This document shows, piece after piece, positions 48,516 to 59,559 of a stretch of DNA of 64,000 nucleotides. The number at the start of each line of letters is the position of its first letter. Position 1 is the first letter of the stretch. The DNA is from Sipunculus nudus (taxonomy: Eukaryota; Annelida; Sipuncula; Golfingiida; Sipunculidae): NCBI GenBank assembly GCA_026874595.1, contig CM049314.1:68136300-68200299 (forward strand), written 5' to 3'. A program made the translations under genes and the position numbers. The notes under the pieces were generated by a model. It ran no database searches. It was not told where the DNA came from and was given only the letters and a program-made list of their open reading frames with translations.

Positions 48516-49299
48516 TTTCTGATGTTATACATAATTTTGAACTTCTCATATTTTTACATTTCAATTTCGCCAAATTTTTTAAACAGTTTGCTATTTTAAG
48601 CACCCAGTAACTTCAAGTCACATTTTAGCAAGCTAACATTATACTACATGTCAATACCTGAAGTTTTTTTCTCTTTTTTTCCTTTAGCTTGTCTCTATCT
48701 TCCTTTAATCTGAAATTTTAAAGTTTAGCTCAATAAATTAAATTGTTTTTCATTACATAAATTGAATACAAAGAAACCCTTTTGAGATATTGTCGTGTAG
48801 CTTCATGTTAATTCACTAAAAAGTTATTTACTGTTACTGGCTGCATACAGTAATGTAATTTTAAAAAAAATGGCACAAGGAGTGTAGGAAGAAATAACAT
48901 AACTTCAATGATCAAATAAAACTTTAATAGTCTTTATTCATTCATTACAATATGTTCTTTGTTAATGGTCTGTATGGTTTAAATGCATATCTACAAAAAT
49001 CTCTAGATTTGCAATACAGAAATTAACTTCTCGCAACATTCCCACATTAATTATCTTTGAATTGATGGAGTTTGAAGTTAACATTAAAGAAAATTTCATG
49101 AAAAAAAACATAATTGAATGATTATGTTAGGCGTTTATTTTGGCAACTCTGCACCTGAATAAGATGGTTTCAGTGTATTGAAATTTTCATTATAGTGAAT
49201 ACCAGTGAAAAATAATAATAGTTACGTTACTTAAAGTTGCTATATTCACGTCTTTATATTGGCTCTGTGACACAAACTTATGCGAGTGGGATGCATGTA

Positions 49300-52200
49300 C
49301 TATATGATGAATGTGATAACAGTGCCACCTATCAGTAAAAATGTAAAATAAAGTGTTGCTGATCCCCTCCCTGTTTGTGTATCGTCTACGTCATCAGGAT
49401 GTATGCACGTGACATCCACCATTTGTACTTCAGACATCTCGGAGGTCCGAATTGCATACGCCCACTTTCTTCCTGGAATGCGGGAAACACAGGCGCCACC
49501 TGATGTCAAAGAAAAAATATCTAGAGACCACAGATGTAACCCTGCCAGGGCTTTAGTATTTAAGTTCGCCACTAGAATGCGTAAAATTAAACGTGATTCC
49601 ATGTATCGGTAGACGTTAACTCAGGCCCAGCTCTTTAAATTATCTGTATATTTTGCAGACAGGTAGCAGTTTTGGGTCGGTTCGAGAGCCGTAAATTAAT
49701 TATATAATTTGCCGCCAGATGGTAGTACCTGTCCAAAGCGTTGCGGCACAGCGAGGGCAAATGGCTCCGTCAGCGGGAGCAATAAGCAGGAATGAGAAAT
49801 TTCATGAAATTTCCTGATTTCAGGAAATTTAGGAATTTCCATTTCAGGAAATTTTACCTCTGTCACTTAATTCTTACATTTATAACAATATAATCTGGCA
49901 GGACCTCCACCAATATTCAGGCAATTTCTCTTGGGTCTTCCCTCATGCCTGAATAAGTCTTAGCAATTGCTTCGACTGGACCAGTCTGAACTACAAGCTA
50001 GATTACGTCCAAAAATAACCTGACTGATCGTATGTGTTATGCAGTTCCTTCACAAAAGTTTACGAAAATCTGTTCAGGACGTGTTGCTAAAAATTCCACA
50101 CCATAAAACCGTAATATATAATAGCTCCCACCAACTGTATAATGACGTATATTGAAGGCAGGCCACTTGAACTGTGACTACAGATGCACGCATGTGCCTT
50201 TTTGTTAAAGTTAGCTATACACCTACTTTTTCTATAGAATTTATGTGATTTCTGGCTTTTCCTGCGTGTATAAATGTATTCGAGTAATTTCCCTTCAAGA
50301 AAAGTTCTAACAACGTCTCTGGGGTGGTCTTGTGGATATATGACTGAGTAATGTTGTGGGGGAACAGAAACAAATTATATGAAGGTATGCAGACAATGAA
50401 TAGCTTCAGACCTTTCTAGTGAAGAAGTGACCAAAAAACTTTTGCGTGAAATCTCGTTTCTTTTCGTTTGACAAGAAACGGTAAGAGGTTTGCAGATTTG
50501 TTATGTCTAGCTTGTAAAAATGTTACTAAACACCGAAACCTAGACCTTTCTAGCTTTAAATGTCGCTGAGTTATAAGCATTTATGTTAAATCTCGCTTTT
50601 CCCGTTTGACAAGATATGGTGGGGGATTTTGCGAGATTTGCAGTTCTATCATTTCAAGCTAGACAAATGTTATGAAATGCTGGAAACTAGACCTGTCTAG
50701 CTTTAAATGTCTCCGTGTTATAAGCATTGCTATGAAAATTCTCTTTTCCTCGGATGACAGGATATGGTGCGTGATTTGGCGTGATTTCATTCCAAGCTGT
50801 CAAAATGTTACGAAATGGTAAAAAACTAGATTTGTCTAGCTTTTGAAGACCCCGAGTTACAAGCGTGTGCGTAATTTTTTTTCTCATTTGACATTATATA
50901 GTGCAAGATTTGGCTGGACTTGCAGTTTTTTAAATTGACAAAGATAGAAAATGAAGCACGAATATTTTCAAATTATCAAGATTTAACCAAAAGATGCGTA
51001 ACCATGGTTACAGCAGATTGAACCTGCTACATATCAGAATAAAATTCATGGAATGTCGAACAAAATGAGCTACAGTTTTCGCAGGCAGCGTCTGGAGTTT
51101 TGAGATATAGCCAAAAAATGTATGACGTTGTGTTCAAGGTGCAGCGCCCCCTAGCGTCATATTAAAAAAATGTAAAACGATTTCGAGAAATTGGTGTAGA
51201 ACATAAAACCTTTCAGTTTAAAAATAATACCTGCAAAACTTGTGGCCACTGAAGCATCTTAAAATAAAAACTCGCCCGGTCTCGTTTTTGATGACCTTGA
51301 CCTTTGGCCGATGTTGACCAAAAACAAAAGGCCCCGAGGGATAATGATTATCTACCAACAATATGGGTTTAAAAGCAATTGCAGCAAAACTGACCAGGGG
51401 GGTACAGACAAACTGACAGACAAATGGACATACGGAACTGACCAATATGCTTGCCGAAATCAAAGATTTCCGGCAAGCAAAAATACTATGGCGCTACCAG
51501 TTTTCGGGAACTGATAAAACTAGTCAACATTCAAGGCATTATTCATGGCATTCCATGCATTAATCATCAAGATCCTGGAGGTTTTGCATCAAATTTTTAA
51601 TTGTATCCCCAAACAAAGTCTTAAATTGGGGTCATGACCTTTTCTATGAGAGTGGCCTTGACCTTGAATATTGCCATATATGGTAAAAATCACACAAAAT
51701 CATTAATTTCTTAATAAGGGATGCATGGATTAGTCCAAAAATCAACTTGACCGATGATCTTGGATGGTAATGTCATGTACCGGAAACAGGTGGCGCCACC
51801 TGTTATTCTTTTACTTGTTTTCGTGCCGTTTAATACCCCCATCATTGCCACTTAACAGTACTGTGAACATTATAAGTCAAAAACTAATGGACAGATTTCT
51901 TTCATATTATGCATATACATAGACATGGGTTATGCGATGATGTATTTATATATTGGTGTCATGACCTTTCCTATGAGAGTGGCCTTGACCTTGAATATTG
52001 CCATATATGGTGAAAATTACACAAAATCATTAATATCTCAATAAGGGATGCATGGATTGTTCCAAAAATCAACTTGCTCGAAGATCTTGGATGGTATTGT
52101 CATGTACCGGAAACAGGTGGTGCCACTTGTTATTCTTTTACTTGTTTTCGTGCCGTTTAATACCCAATTATTGCCACTTAACAGTACTGTGAGCATTATA

Positions 52201-55200
52201 AGTCAAAAACTAATGGACAGATTTCTTTCATATTATGCATATACATAGACATAGGTTAGGGGATGATGTATATTGAAATTGGGGTCATGACCTTTTCTAT
52301 GAGACTGGCCTTAACTATGAGTGTGGTCTGATATTAATTGTTGCTGAAGAAGGGGGGGGGGCTATTCTTAAAGGGGGGGGGGTTAATTGTCTGGGGATAC
52401 TATGGCACCTGCGGTGCCAAGAAATGTCTAGTTATTCTTGGGGGGGGGGGGGGGTCAAAGGATATAGGCCACAGTGATCTATTTTCAGGTTTCCAGCTAA
52501 CGGATAGGCAGCCGCCCGGACGGACGAAAGATAAAGCGCTTTTCCTAAACCTCAGTCAGCTAAGATGATAACTATATAAAATCATGTGTACAGGAGAAAT
52601 ATCTTTATATGTTGTTTTCTTGCATCATAACCCCACAAACAATTGCCAACAATATCTTTTAAATTTTAAATTATTTTAAATAGTCAAGAAATTATAAACA
52701 TATCAAAGTTTTATATTTATTACCTCTCTGTGAGGCAGTTGACACACTCTTTCTCAATATGAAAGGCAAAATTGTCAGATTATTGAGGTAACTATGAAGA
52801 AACTATGAGATCGATGACGGAATTATTATCATGAAACCGTCTAGTTAAACTTGAGCGTTCTAATTATAATTGACGGTGGTAGCACAAACCGTTGTCCCTA
52901 AACTGCTCATAAGCCTGCCGCCCATTGGCGGTTTTGCTGCAATTTTTATTTGCGACCAGTCTGCGACTGCTTGCGACTGGAGTTCAGCCATTAGTCGCAG
53001 ACTCGTGATCACGGAGTTTCCCGTGTTGTTTCTTTTTAATTTGGAGATGATAAATTTATGTAAATACAAATATAATTTATAAAAGCTATCACAATATCAA
53101 GCACAACCCACGATAATAGCTCAATACCATGCACCTATCCCCTCAAGTGCCCTTAGTATCTGGTTTCGGTTGCTATATTCGGGCGAAGTCTGGCTGTACG
53201 CACAAGTTGTTTGATTCCACATCGCCATCAATTCATCTTCATTTTCAGGGGACCAAAAACAGCTGTCTTGGGGCGATGCCACATTTAACATCTACAAGCT
53301 CAGTCTGCGAATTGTCGCAAGGAATCGCAAGGGAATCGCAAGTTTTCTGACATGCCAGAAACTTGCGATCGTCTTGAGACAGGCGGTCGCAAGTCTCGTC
53401 GCAAGGCCCGCCCACTTGCGATTCACATGCGATTATAATCGGCGACCAATCGCAGATCCCTTGCGATTTTAGTCGCAACGCATCGCGTCGTAGCAAAATC
53501 GCCAGTGGGCGGCAGGCTTTAGGCCACGCAATGAAATTTCCTGTCAAACAGAAACTACCGAGTGAAAACGGCTCATGTAAACTCATATCAATCCCGCCAT
53601 GCACAAATCCGCCAAAAGTCACGGGTACCTGTCCCAGCGTTAGAAAGATGATCCCCTAAAACGTGAGGAGATAAAAAAGGACTTTGATACCTTTGACCTC
53701 ACTCCTGTAATGACTCACCCTGCAAGCATGCGATGTTTAGATCACCTATAATGGCTCATCCTGTGGATTGACTCACCCAGAGAATAAACATAGCTGAGAT
53801 CACCTTTATTGACTCATCCCGGGGATAAACAACGCTCTGATCATCAATATTGACTAACGATCTAAACATACAAAGCTAAAATCACCTATATTAACTCACC
53901 CCAGGGATAAACTACGCTGAGATCACCTATAATGACTCACCCCGGGGATAAACAACGCTCTGGTCACCTATATTGACTCACCACCTGGACATGCAACGCT
54001 GGGACCACCTATATTGACTCATCACCTGTACATGCAACGCTGAGATCCCCTATATTGACACGTCACCTATACATGCAACGCTGAGATCACCTATATTGAC
54101 TCACCACCTGGACATGCAACACTGAGATCACCTGTATTGACTGACCACCTGGACATGAAAAGCTCAGATCGACTATTTTAAATGCCCTGTCAACATACAA
54201 CGCCGAGATAACCTGTGTTGGCTCACTCTCTGGACAAACAATGCTTTGGATCACCTAAAGGTCTGTTGGTTCACCCCGGGGATAAACATCGCTGATGTCA
54301 CCTATATCGACTCGCCCTCTGGACAAACAACGCTGGGTCACATATAAAGACGCACGCTGTGGACTTACCGTGTTCTCCTGTCTTGGACAGGACGATTATA
54401 CCGCCACCAAAGGTCGTTTTTTCACGACGCGCTATTCGTCGCATGGCATCATCGGCGGCGTCTGACGCTGACATTCCTCTGCGCATTGACTCCACAGCCT
54501 GATAGCTGTCAAAACAATGTCATTTATTTCTACATACATTCAGAAATACAACAAAGAGAATTTACCGAGATATAAATGGGGAAGTTAACATAATACACAA
54601 GGAGCCGCCAGTGCGATAGACACCTGGCCTAGTTGATACCGGAATATAACCAGAGGAGGTATAAGCTAAAGAGTTACAGCAGTATATACTTAAAATGAGT
54701 TAGCAGTTAAATACTGAAGATGGTTACCTTCACTTATAAACCCAATAAAGTTTTATAAACGTAAAAAAATGACAACCAACGTTATATCTGCATGATTAAT
54801 GAAATGAGTAAAAATTAATTTAAGTCAACGGCTGAGACAAACCTGGGTAAGTATCGCAGGATAACATCTCCGTTACCCGTGCAGGCAGCCCCACCGGCTT
54901 CGTTGTCGGCGTAACTTCCAGCCCCGGCGACAGGAGTATCTCCCACTCGTCTGAAATCAAATAAAACTTATATACTGTACATGAATAGAGTGCGGATAGT
55001 ACCTGACGTCTTTTTAACAGTTCTTAACCTAAATTGTGAGATATATCTTCTCAAATAAACTGAAAAGGTATCCGATCTTCTCAAACTCAAGACTGGAAAT
55101 ATACAAGGTAAAGGGGTTTACAAGTGTTTACCCTATTGTTTATGGTCTTATAACCAGTGTTCAGAAATTGGTGTAACATACTGTTTTATAATTGAAACAA

Positions 55201-58200
55201 ATTACGGTCAGTGACTTAACAATACTCGATTATTACATCATTTATTCTTGTCTACTGCTTATGTAAATATTTGAAGGAGAGAACAGAACAATACATTTAT
55301 TTTATAAAAAAAGGCCTGTAGGTGTGCAGCCGGAAGTTAAATAATAATAATATATCGACCTTTCACTATAAAATTTCCAATATTTGACCAACAGTATTCT
55401 GACACATCGTATTTTGGACATCGGTTCTTATTCGAATGCGACAGTACTCATCATTGTTCATGTAATTATAATTTTGTAAGATGTAAATATGCTACTTGTC
55501 ACTCAGTTTCTACTTCAGCATCCGTAAGCTGATAACAAGTATACGTTCAAAGGTCACACTAGGATACATCCCTTGTTCTGTCCGCCCCTAATATTCAGAT
55601 TCAATGAACAGTGTTTCCGGCTCTGGAATCGGTTCCGGATCGTATTTCAACCGACTGGTTCAATTTACGGAAATCCATCACGAATCTGAGCTTTCCATCC
55701 GGTTTACGCATGGTGACGCAAACTCGACGTCTCGTTGATTTCGGATCGAAAAGCCTCTGTCACTTCAAACGGAACACGAAATGGTTTCGACTTCACTGGT
55801 GTATCGGAAGTGAGTCGAATTTAACATTCGACGACGTCAGTGAGTTAATTTGGCGACATGTGTAAGTACAGTCGGTCCCATTTAATTGAATATCATATTT
55901 GTCAACCGATATACATGTATATTATATATATAATATAGGGATATTCATATAAACGGGGTGTTATTCTTTAAGGTTGTAACCGTCAGTATATAATACTTTG
56001 AATTCCTTTCGGATGGCTTTACTTTTACTTGCGTGTGTATCTGGTATTACCTGTTTTGGAATTGATTCCTTTAATGATGTTTCAACATTATATATTTTAT
56101 TTATTTATAATTTCTACACCTTCTAGGGGAGAATACTGTATTTTCACCTGTTTGCATGTATTATTGATAAAAAAATTAGCTCACTGCCAATGGCTGACAG
56201 CTTACCGATCACGTGAATATGGTGATCTCAAATGCTGTCAAAGGTTTAATATTATTCCTCAAGGATTTTGAGTTATCATGAAACATTTTATTTGTTTCAA
56301 CTCAGAAAGAGAGAATTACTGTGTATTCACCTGTTCCCCTATGTTATCTACATAAAGCGATGCTGCAAAACGGCTGACAGCTGAACGATCACGTGAATGT
56401 GTCAAAGGTCACGAATTTTAGCAAGATTCCTAAAAGATTTTGATTTGTTATAACAAGTAATATCTTCTTTCCTTAAATTTTAAAATACTTTCTGCCCATT
56501 AACTTGTTCGTTTGTGGTCTCCTGGAAAACGTCATCCTTCCGCAAGAGAACGTTTCTACTCAAAGCCATTGTGAGTACCATCCTACGCAGTGTGCATGGC
56601 TGGCTGCATACCGATCACGAGAATATGTCAAAGGTCAATAAGGTGAGAGCTAACATTAGGCCAGCAAAATACAGATTCAGACTTCGAATTAACTTTAAAA
56701 AAATATACTATTTTCCTTACGGATAGTATTATGAATTATAAAACATATTCACCGATTGACCGTACAGGTAATGCCCTCGAATAAAAGACCATGTGTATAG
56801 CGTATCCCGTGTTTATAATGCAACCTACCCAGTGACCGTTTGTCCTAGCAGCACAAGTAGAATTAACGCATCAAACATTAATTAAGCATGTAATCAAGGA
56901 GGGAAACCATTTCAGCTGGTGGCTCGAGTCACATCAAAGGGTAATTAGATGAAAGAGTGGTCAGTGGTCCGTTAGGTAACCCTACAAAGCTGTCGGGCAA
57001 GCAATATCAAAGACTAATTATAGCTCACCGGGCGGTCACTAGCCGTGAGACCGTTGTGGTATATGAATATCCGGGATTGTCGTGCATGATGGACATATTT
57101 TAGTGTACAATTACCCGATATATACATTTATCAGAAATAATCATATAAACGGAGAATTTTATTAAGAAGACATGGAAAAAGGTTTCGGTTTTTCACAATT
57201 TTATACAATTAGACGGGATATACATTTATACGATATACAATTAAGCAGGACCGACTGTACTTCCCTATGCTGGTTTAGCAGATCACGTATCTCGCGCCGT
57301 TGTCGCTTGCCTAGCTCGGCATTGATATGTACGTCGCGTTCAGTTTGGCTACCCACCGTCGGCGGAAACGACAAGTGGGAGGTTTCGTCTACCCTCGAGG
57401 TTTTGCTCTCCGACCAAGGGAGATTTTGATTCACTATCCGGATTATCCAGTTCTCGTACGGTTTCGTTTGTGCTTAAGGCTACCGCCGCCGAGACATATA
57501 TATATACTGAGGTTCAGCCCTGGTCTGGTATCTCTTCAGCATGTTAACATGGAAGGTTTCGACCTAGTCACGACCTTGACCCGATAGTCTGGGTCACCTA
57601 TTTTACCTACAATGCTGAGGGGGTCTTTCGACTGGACCATCGGCTTGTTTCTGTCCGTCGGTAGGAGCTGCAACACTTTCATCTCCACTCTCGGATTTGC
57701 GGGTGCGTTTACCTACGTCATAGATATGTTTGTAGGCCTATTTATATGCTCTCACATCGACTAACCCGTCGGTTACGGTATCCATGTCTATGTTCTTTAA
57801 GGCCACCACCTCTGGAAATCGCGTAGCGTAACTCCATGATGGTAAGTATTTATCAATGACCCTTTTCGGACGCGGGATGGACCGATCCAACAAGATCCAT
57901 GGCAATCCTACGCAAAAGGTCGTCGATAAGGGGTATCTCTCCTTACGCCTTTTCGGTGTAGTGTTCTGACTTATGGGACACCATTTGCAGAACGCTGCTC
58001 TATCGCCGTACATCCCTTTCCAGTAGAACTGGGATTTTACACGTTCATGTGTTGGATCTACGCCTTTATGTCCCGCAATAATAGCTTCTTGGCCCATCGT
58101 CATCACATCTGCGTGTAACGACTGGGGGACCACGATTCTCGATCCATCTGGATCAGCGCGTTTATCTCGCGAAATTCTGACTAAAAAATCGTCTGTAAAC

Positions 58201-59559
58201 TGGAAAGTGCTATCACTTCTGCTGGCAGATTCAGCAAGCTTCCAGTACGGAGCTAACGACTGATCTTCTTCCTGCGCCTTCAAAAATGTTTCCGGACAAA
58301 CATTAGCGACTGAACAGGGTTGGTGTAAACTTGGCATCGGCAACGCCCGCTTACATGCAGCGGCACCTGTTTCTTCTGCGGACGTTACTTCCAGCGTTGT
58401 TACACTATACCTGAAATCCGACCAGACTTCCACCTTTGATTCGGATCGTTCGGATCCCGCACTCCTGATACGTTACCCAGTGCCAAGTAGCAAACGGTTT
58501 CTCCAACAACCATCGCTTCAATAGTTCCCACAAGAGAGGGATAATCTATCCTAGTTGTAGGAAAACGCCTAACTGATCCGTCAAACAACCGTCACTCGAC
58601 ATTGTGTCCGGTGAACTGGTCCAGACCCACATATATTTCACGTACTCCTGCTGAAGTACAACCGGAATTGCGTAACACTTAGGCTGCTTTGCTCCAGACA
58701 CTGACGTTATACACACGGGATCATCGTTTCACAGCTGATCAGACGATACCGGACCCTCCACTGGATCGATGACAAACGGTCATCCTACACCCTCTATGGC
58801 TGATCTTGGAGTTGGTCTCCTTTTTTTCCCTAGCATCCACATCTTATATACGCCTGCTTACATCACGCATCCTGACCGCCGTTTGGCCTATCGCCTCACA
58901 CTATTATGTGGCCTGTCATAAAGTGCATGAATACTAAAATGGACACGCCCCCAGAGAGAAAATTAAGTATGCAGGTGCCATTGAAGTATACATTAATCAA
59001 TGTTACTACAGGCACCGTCTAGACTAAAACCGGCATGAACCGATTCCCATGGTATAAAACTGTACTGAAACCAATATAAAATAAAATACCTGGGTTTTTA
59101 AACTAAGTTGTAACGCTCACATCGATACATGATACTACGTACTAATGTACAGCAAATTATAGAAACAATCATCTGGTTATACTCCTTCCTTTAATGTGAA
59201 ATAAAAATAAGTAAGTCGTAGTTTTCTGGTGACACACAGTGATCGGAACTTTCTTTGTCCTGCATGTGCTTCTGCCCATGCGGTCGTATGCGGCAAGACC
59301 CTCATTTACAAGCAGTGGAGATGTTTAATTAGATGACTACGAGAGATGGTTGAAAATATGCAGAATAAACATACCCAGGTATTTTGAAACCAAGTCCGTT
59401 AGTGCTCGTTCCGGTGACGACATTTCCGTCCTTGTCGATGCCGATCATACACACAGTGTCGTGGTTGTTCTCGTCAAGGTCTGGAGGGACGCCAGACGGG
59501 CCGGGCATACTTGATGGACTGTACGGACCACAGTGACTCCGGGGGTCAGGGGTCACGTT
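49300..59559 (-). CDS. AGA: Aspartylglucosaminidase paralogue 3, last four exons (5' part outside window)
   Basis: Minus-strand exons 59559-59375, 54950-54843, 54505-54369 and 49499-49300, each with GT-AG edges and the phases of gene 2 exons 5-8. Lengths are 185, 108, 137 and 200 nt (gene 2: 185, 108, 134, 206). The first holds DPRSHCGPY and the autocleavage site [10 protein letters not shown], so the Ntn nucleophile Thr is kept, with GTSTNG after it. The second holds RVGDTP and TGNGD for substrate binding. The third starts [12 protein letters not shown]. The last has the two conserved C-terminal cysteines, then an extension ending [16 protein letters not shown] and VITFII with no charged tail, a good GPI-attachment signal. 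The first four exons were not found up to 64000. The gene is inverted relative to genes 1 and 2, and its last intron (4.9 kb) is full of repeats. Confidence 0.87.
50235..50345 (+). repeat. Interspersed repeat family A, copy 4 (5' half)
   Basis: AATTTATGTGATTTCTGGCT, CCTGCGTGTATAAA and CAAGAAAAGTTCTAACAACG match the other family A copies. It lies in the last intron of AGA gene 3. Confidence 0.5.
50403..50940. repeat. ~140-bp tandem repeat, four diverged units
   Basis: Units begin near 50403, 50540, 50685 and 50823 and share CTAGACCTTTCTAGCTTTAA, GAGTTATAAGC, TTTGACAAGATATGGTG and GATTTGCAG. No coding content. Confidence 0.7.
51240..52570. repeat. Interspersed repeat with ~325-bp tandem units
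   Basis: TTGGGGTCATGACCTTTTCT recurs near 51629, 51953 (one change each) and 52279. The first two units are nearly identical over their whole length, including the palindromic core GGTGGCGCCACC at about 51788 and a changed form near 52113. It ends near CCTCAGTCAGCTAAGATG. The G-runs at about 52352-52382 and 52441-52454 may be unreliable. Confidence 0.7.
52911..53519. mobile_element. Foldback/MITE element rich in TTGCGA
   Basis: The first 30 bp (AAGCCTGCCGCCCATTGGCG then GTTTTGCTGC) match the inverted last 30 bp at 27 positions. The interior is dense in TTGCGA/TCGCAA words facing both ways, especially 53310-53500. No transposase. The apparent reading frame at 53245-53622 is a by-product. A target duplication could not be settled. 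Confidence 0.65.
53690..54360. repeat. 41-bp minisatellite beside AGA gene 3 exon 7
   Basis: GATCACCTATATTGACTCAC followed by CACCTGGACATGCAACGCTGA recurs at 41-bp steps (for example 53839, 53880, 53921, 53962, 54003), about 15 units with point changes. The array ends within about 20 bp of the exon 7 donor at 54368-54367, so it occupies the start of the last intron in minus-strand sense. Confidence 0.85.
55600..55860 (-). pseudogene. Ty3/gypsy reverse transcriptase N-terminal remnant
   Basis: Minus-strand translation with stops and frame changes shows [17 protein letters not shown], the conserved lead-in to gypsy RT, and then [17 protein letters not shown], the first RT motif block. The YxDD box and RNase H are absent. 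Confidence 0.75.
55869..57257. mobile_element. pogo/Tc1-mariner-like element nested in the gypsy remnant
   Basis: The left end CAGTCGGTCCCATTTAATT and the inverted right end CAGTCGGTCCTGCTTAATT match at 16 of 19 positions and are flanked by TA on both sides (55867-55868 and 57258-57259). No transposase is visible. The interior has three ~190-bp diverged units around CCGATCACGTGAATATG (near 56205, 56385 and 56610). Removing it would bring the pre-RT and RT pieces of the host element together. Confidence 0.75.
57260..57700 (-). pseudogene. Gypsy post-integrase linker and pre-RT remnant
   Basis: Minus strand: [13 protein letters not shown] and DYRVKV resemble the GPY/F-like tail after integrase; then [20 protein letters not shown] resembles the segment just before RT. 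Stops interrupt the stretch between them. Confidence 0.6.
57738..58433 (-). pseudogene. Gypsy integrase remnant
   Basis: An open frame of 231 codons holds the integrase H2C2 zinc finger: His in AGHKG, His in PTHE, then CKWC, with QFYWKGM between. After it, [15 protein letters not shown] matches the middle of the catalytic core, but the first catalytic Asp region is scrambled and the later part is missing. Confidence 0.8.
58440..58588 (-). pseudogene. Gypsy aspartic protease C-terminal remnant
   Basis: The frame carries [33 protein letters not shown], the style of the C-terminal half of a gypsy retropepsin (ILGN.xGxR). The catalytic D(S/T)G is not visible upstream. Confidence 0.6.

Larger units (their letters stand above)
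55570..58600 (-). mobile_element. Decayed Ty3/gypsy element with Gmr1-like domain order, split by a DNA transposon
   Basis: Read on the minus strand, pol remnants appear in the order protease end (58588-58440), integrase zinc finger and core start (58433-57738), post-integrase linker (about 57690-57570), pre-RT segment (57434-57260) and reverse transcriptase start (55860-55600). Ordinary Ty3/gypsy elements have integrase last. Integrase upstream of RT is the order described for the Gmr1-like group. Frames are broken by stops and shifts, gag and the rest of RT/RNase H are not recognised, and no LTRs were found. The pre-RT and RT pieces are separated by the inserted element at 55869-57257. Confidence 0.75.

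Noticed and set aside
53245-53622. 125-codon minus-strand open frame
   Set aside because: It lies across the right half of the foldback element; the protein mirrors TTGCGA repeats and matches nothing.
57172-57587. Plus-strand frames opposite the gypsy remnant
   Set aside because: They are antisense shadows of the pol remnant and the nested element.
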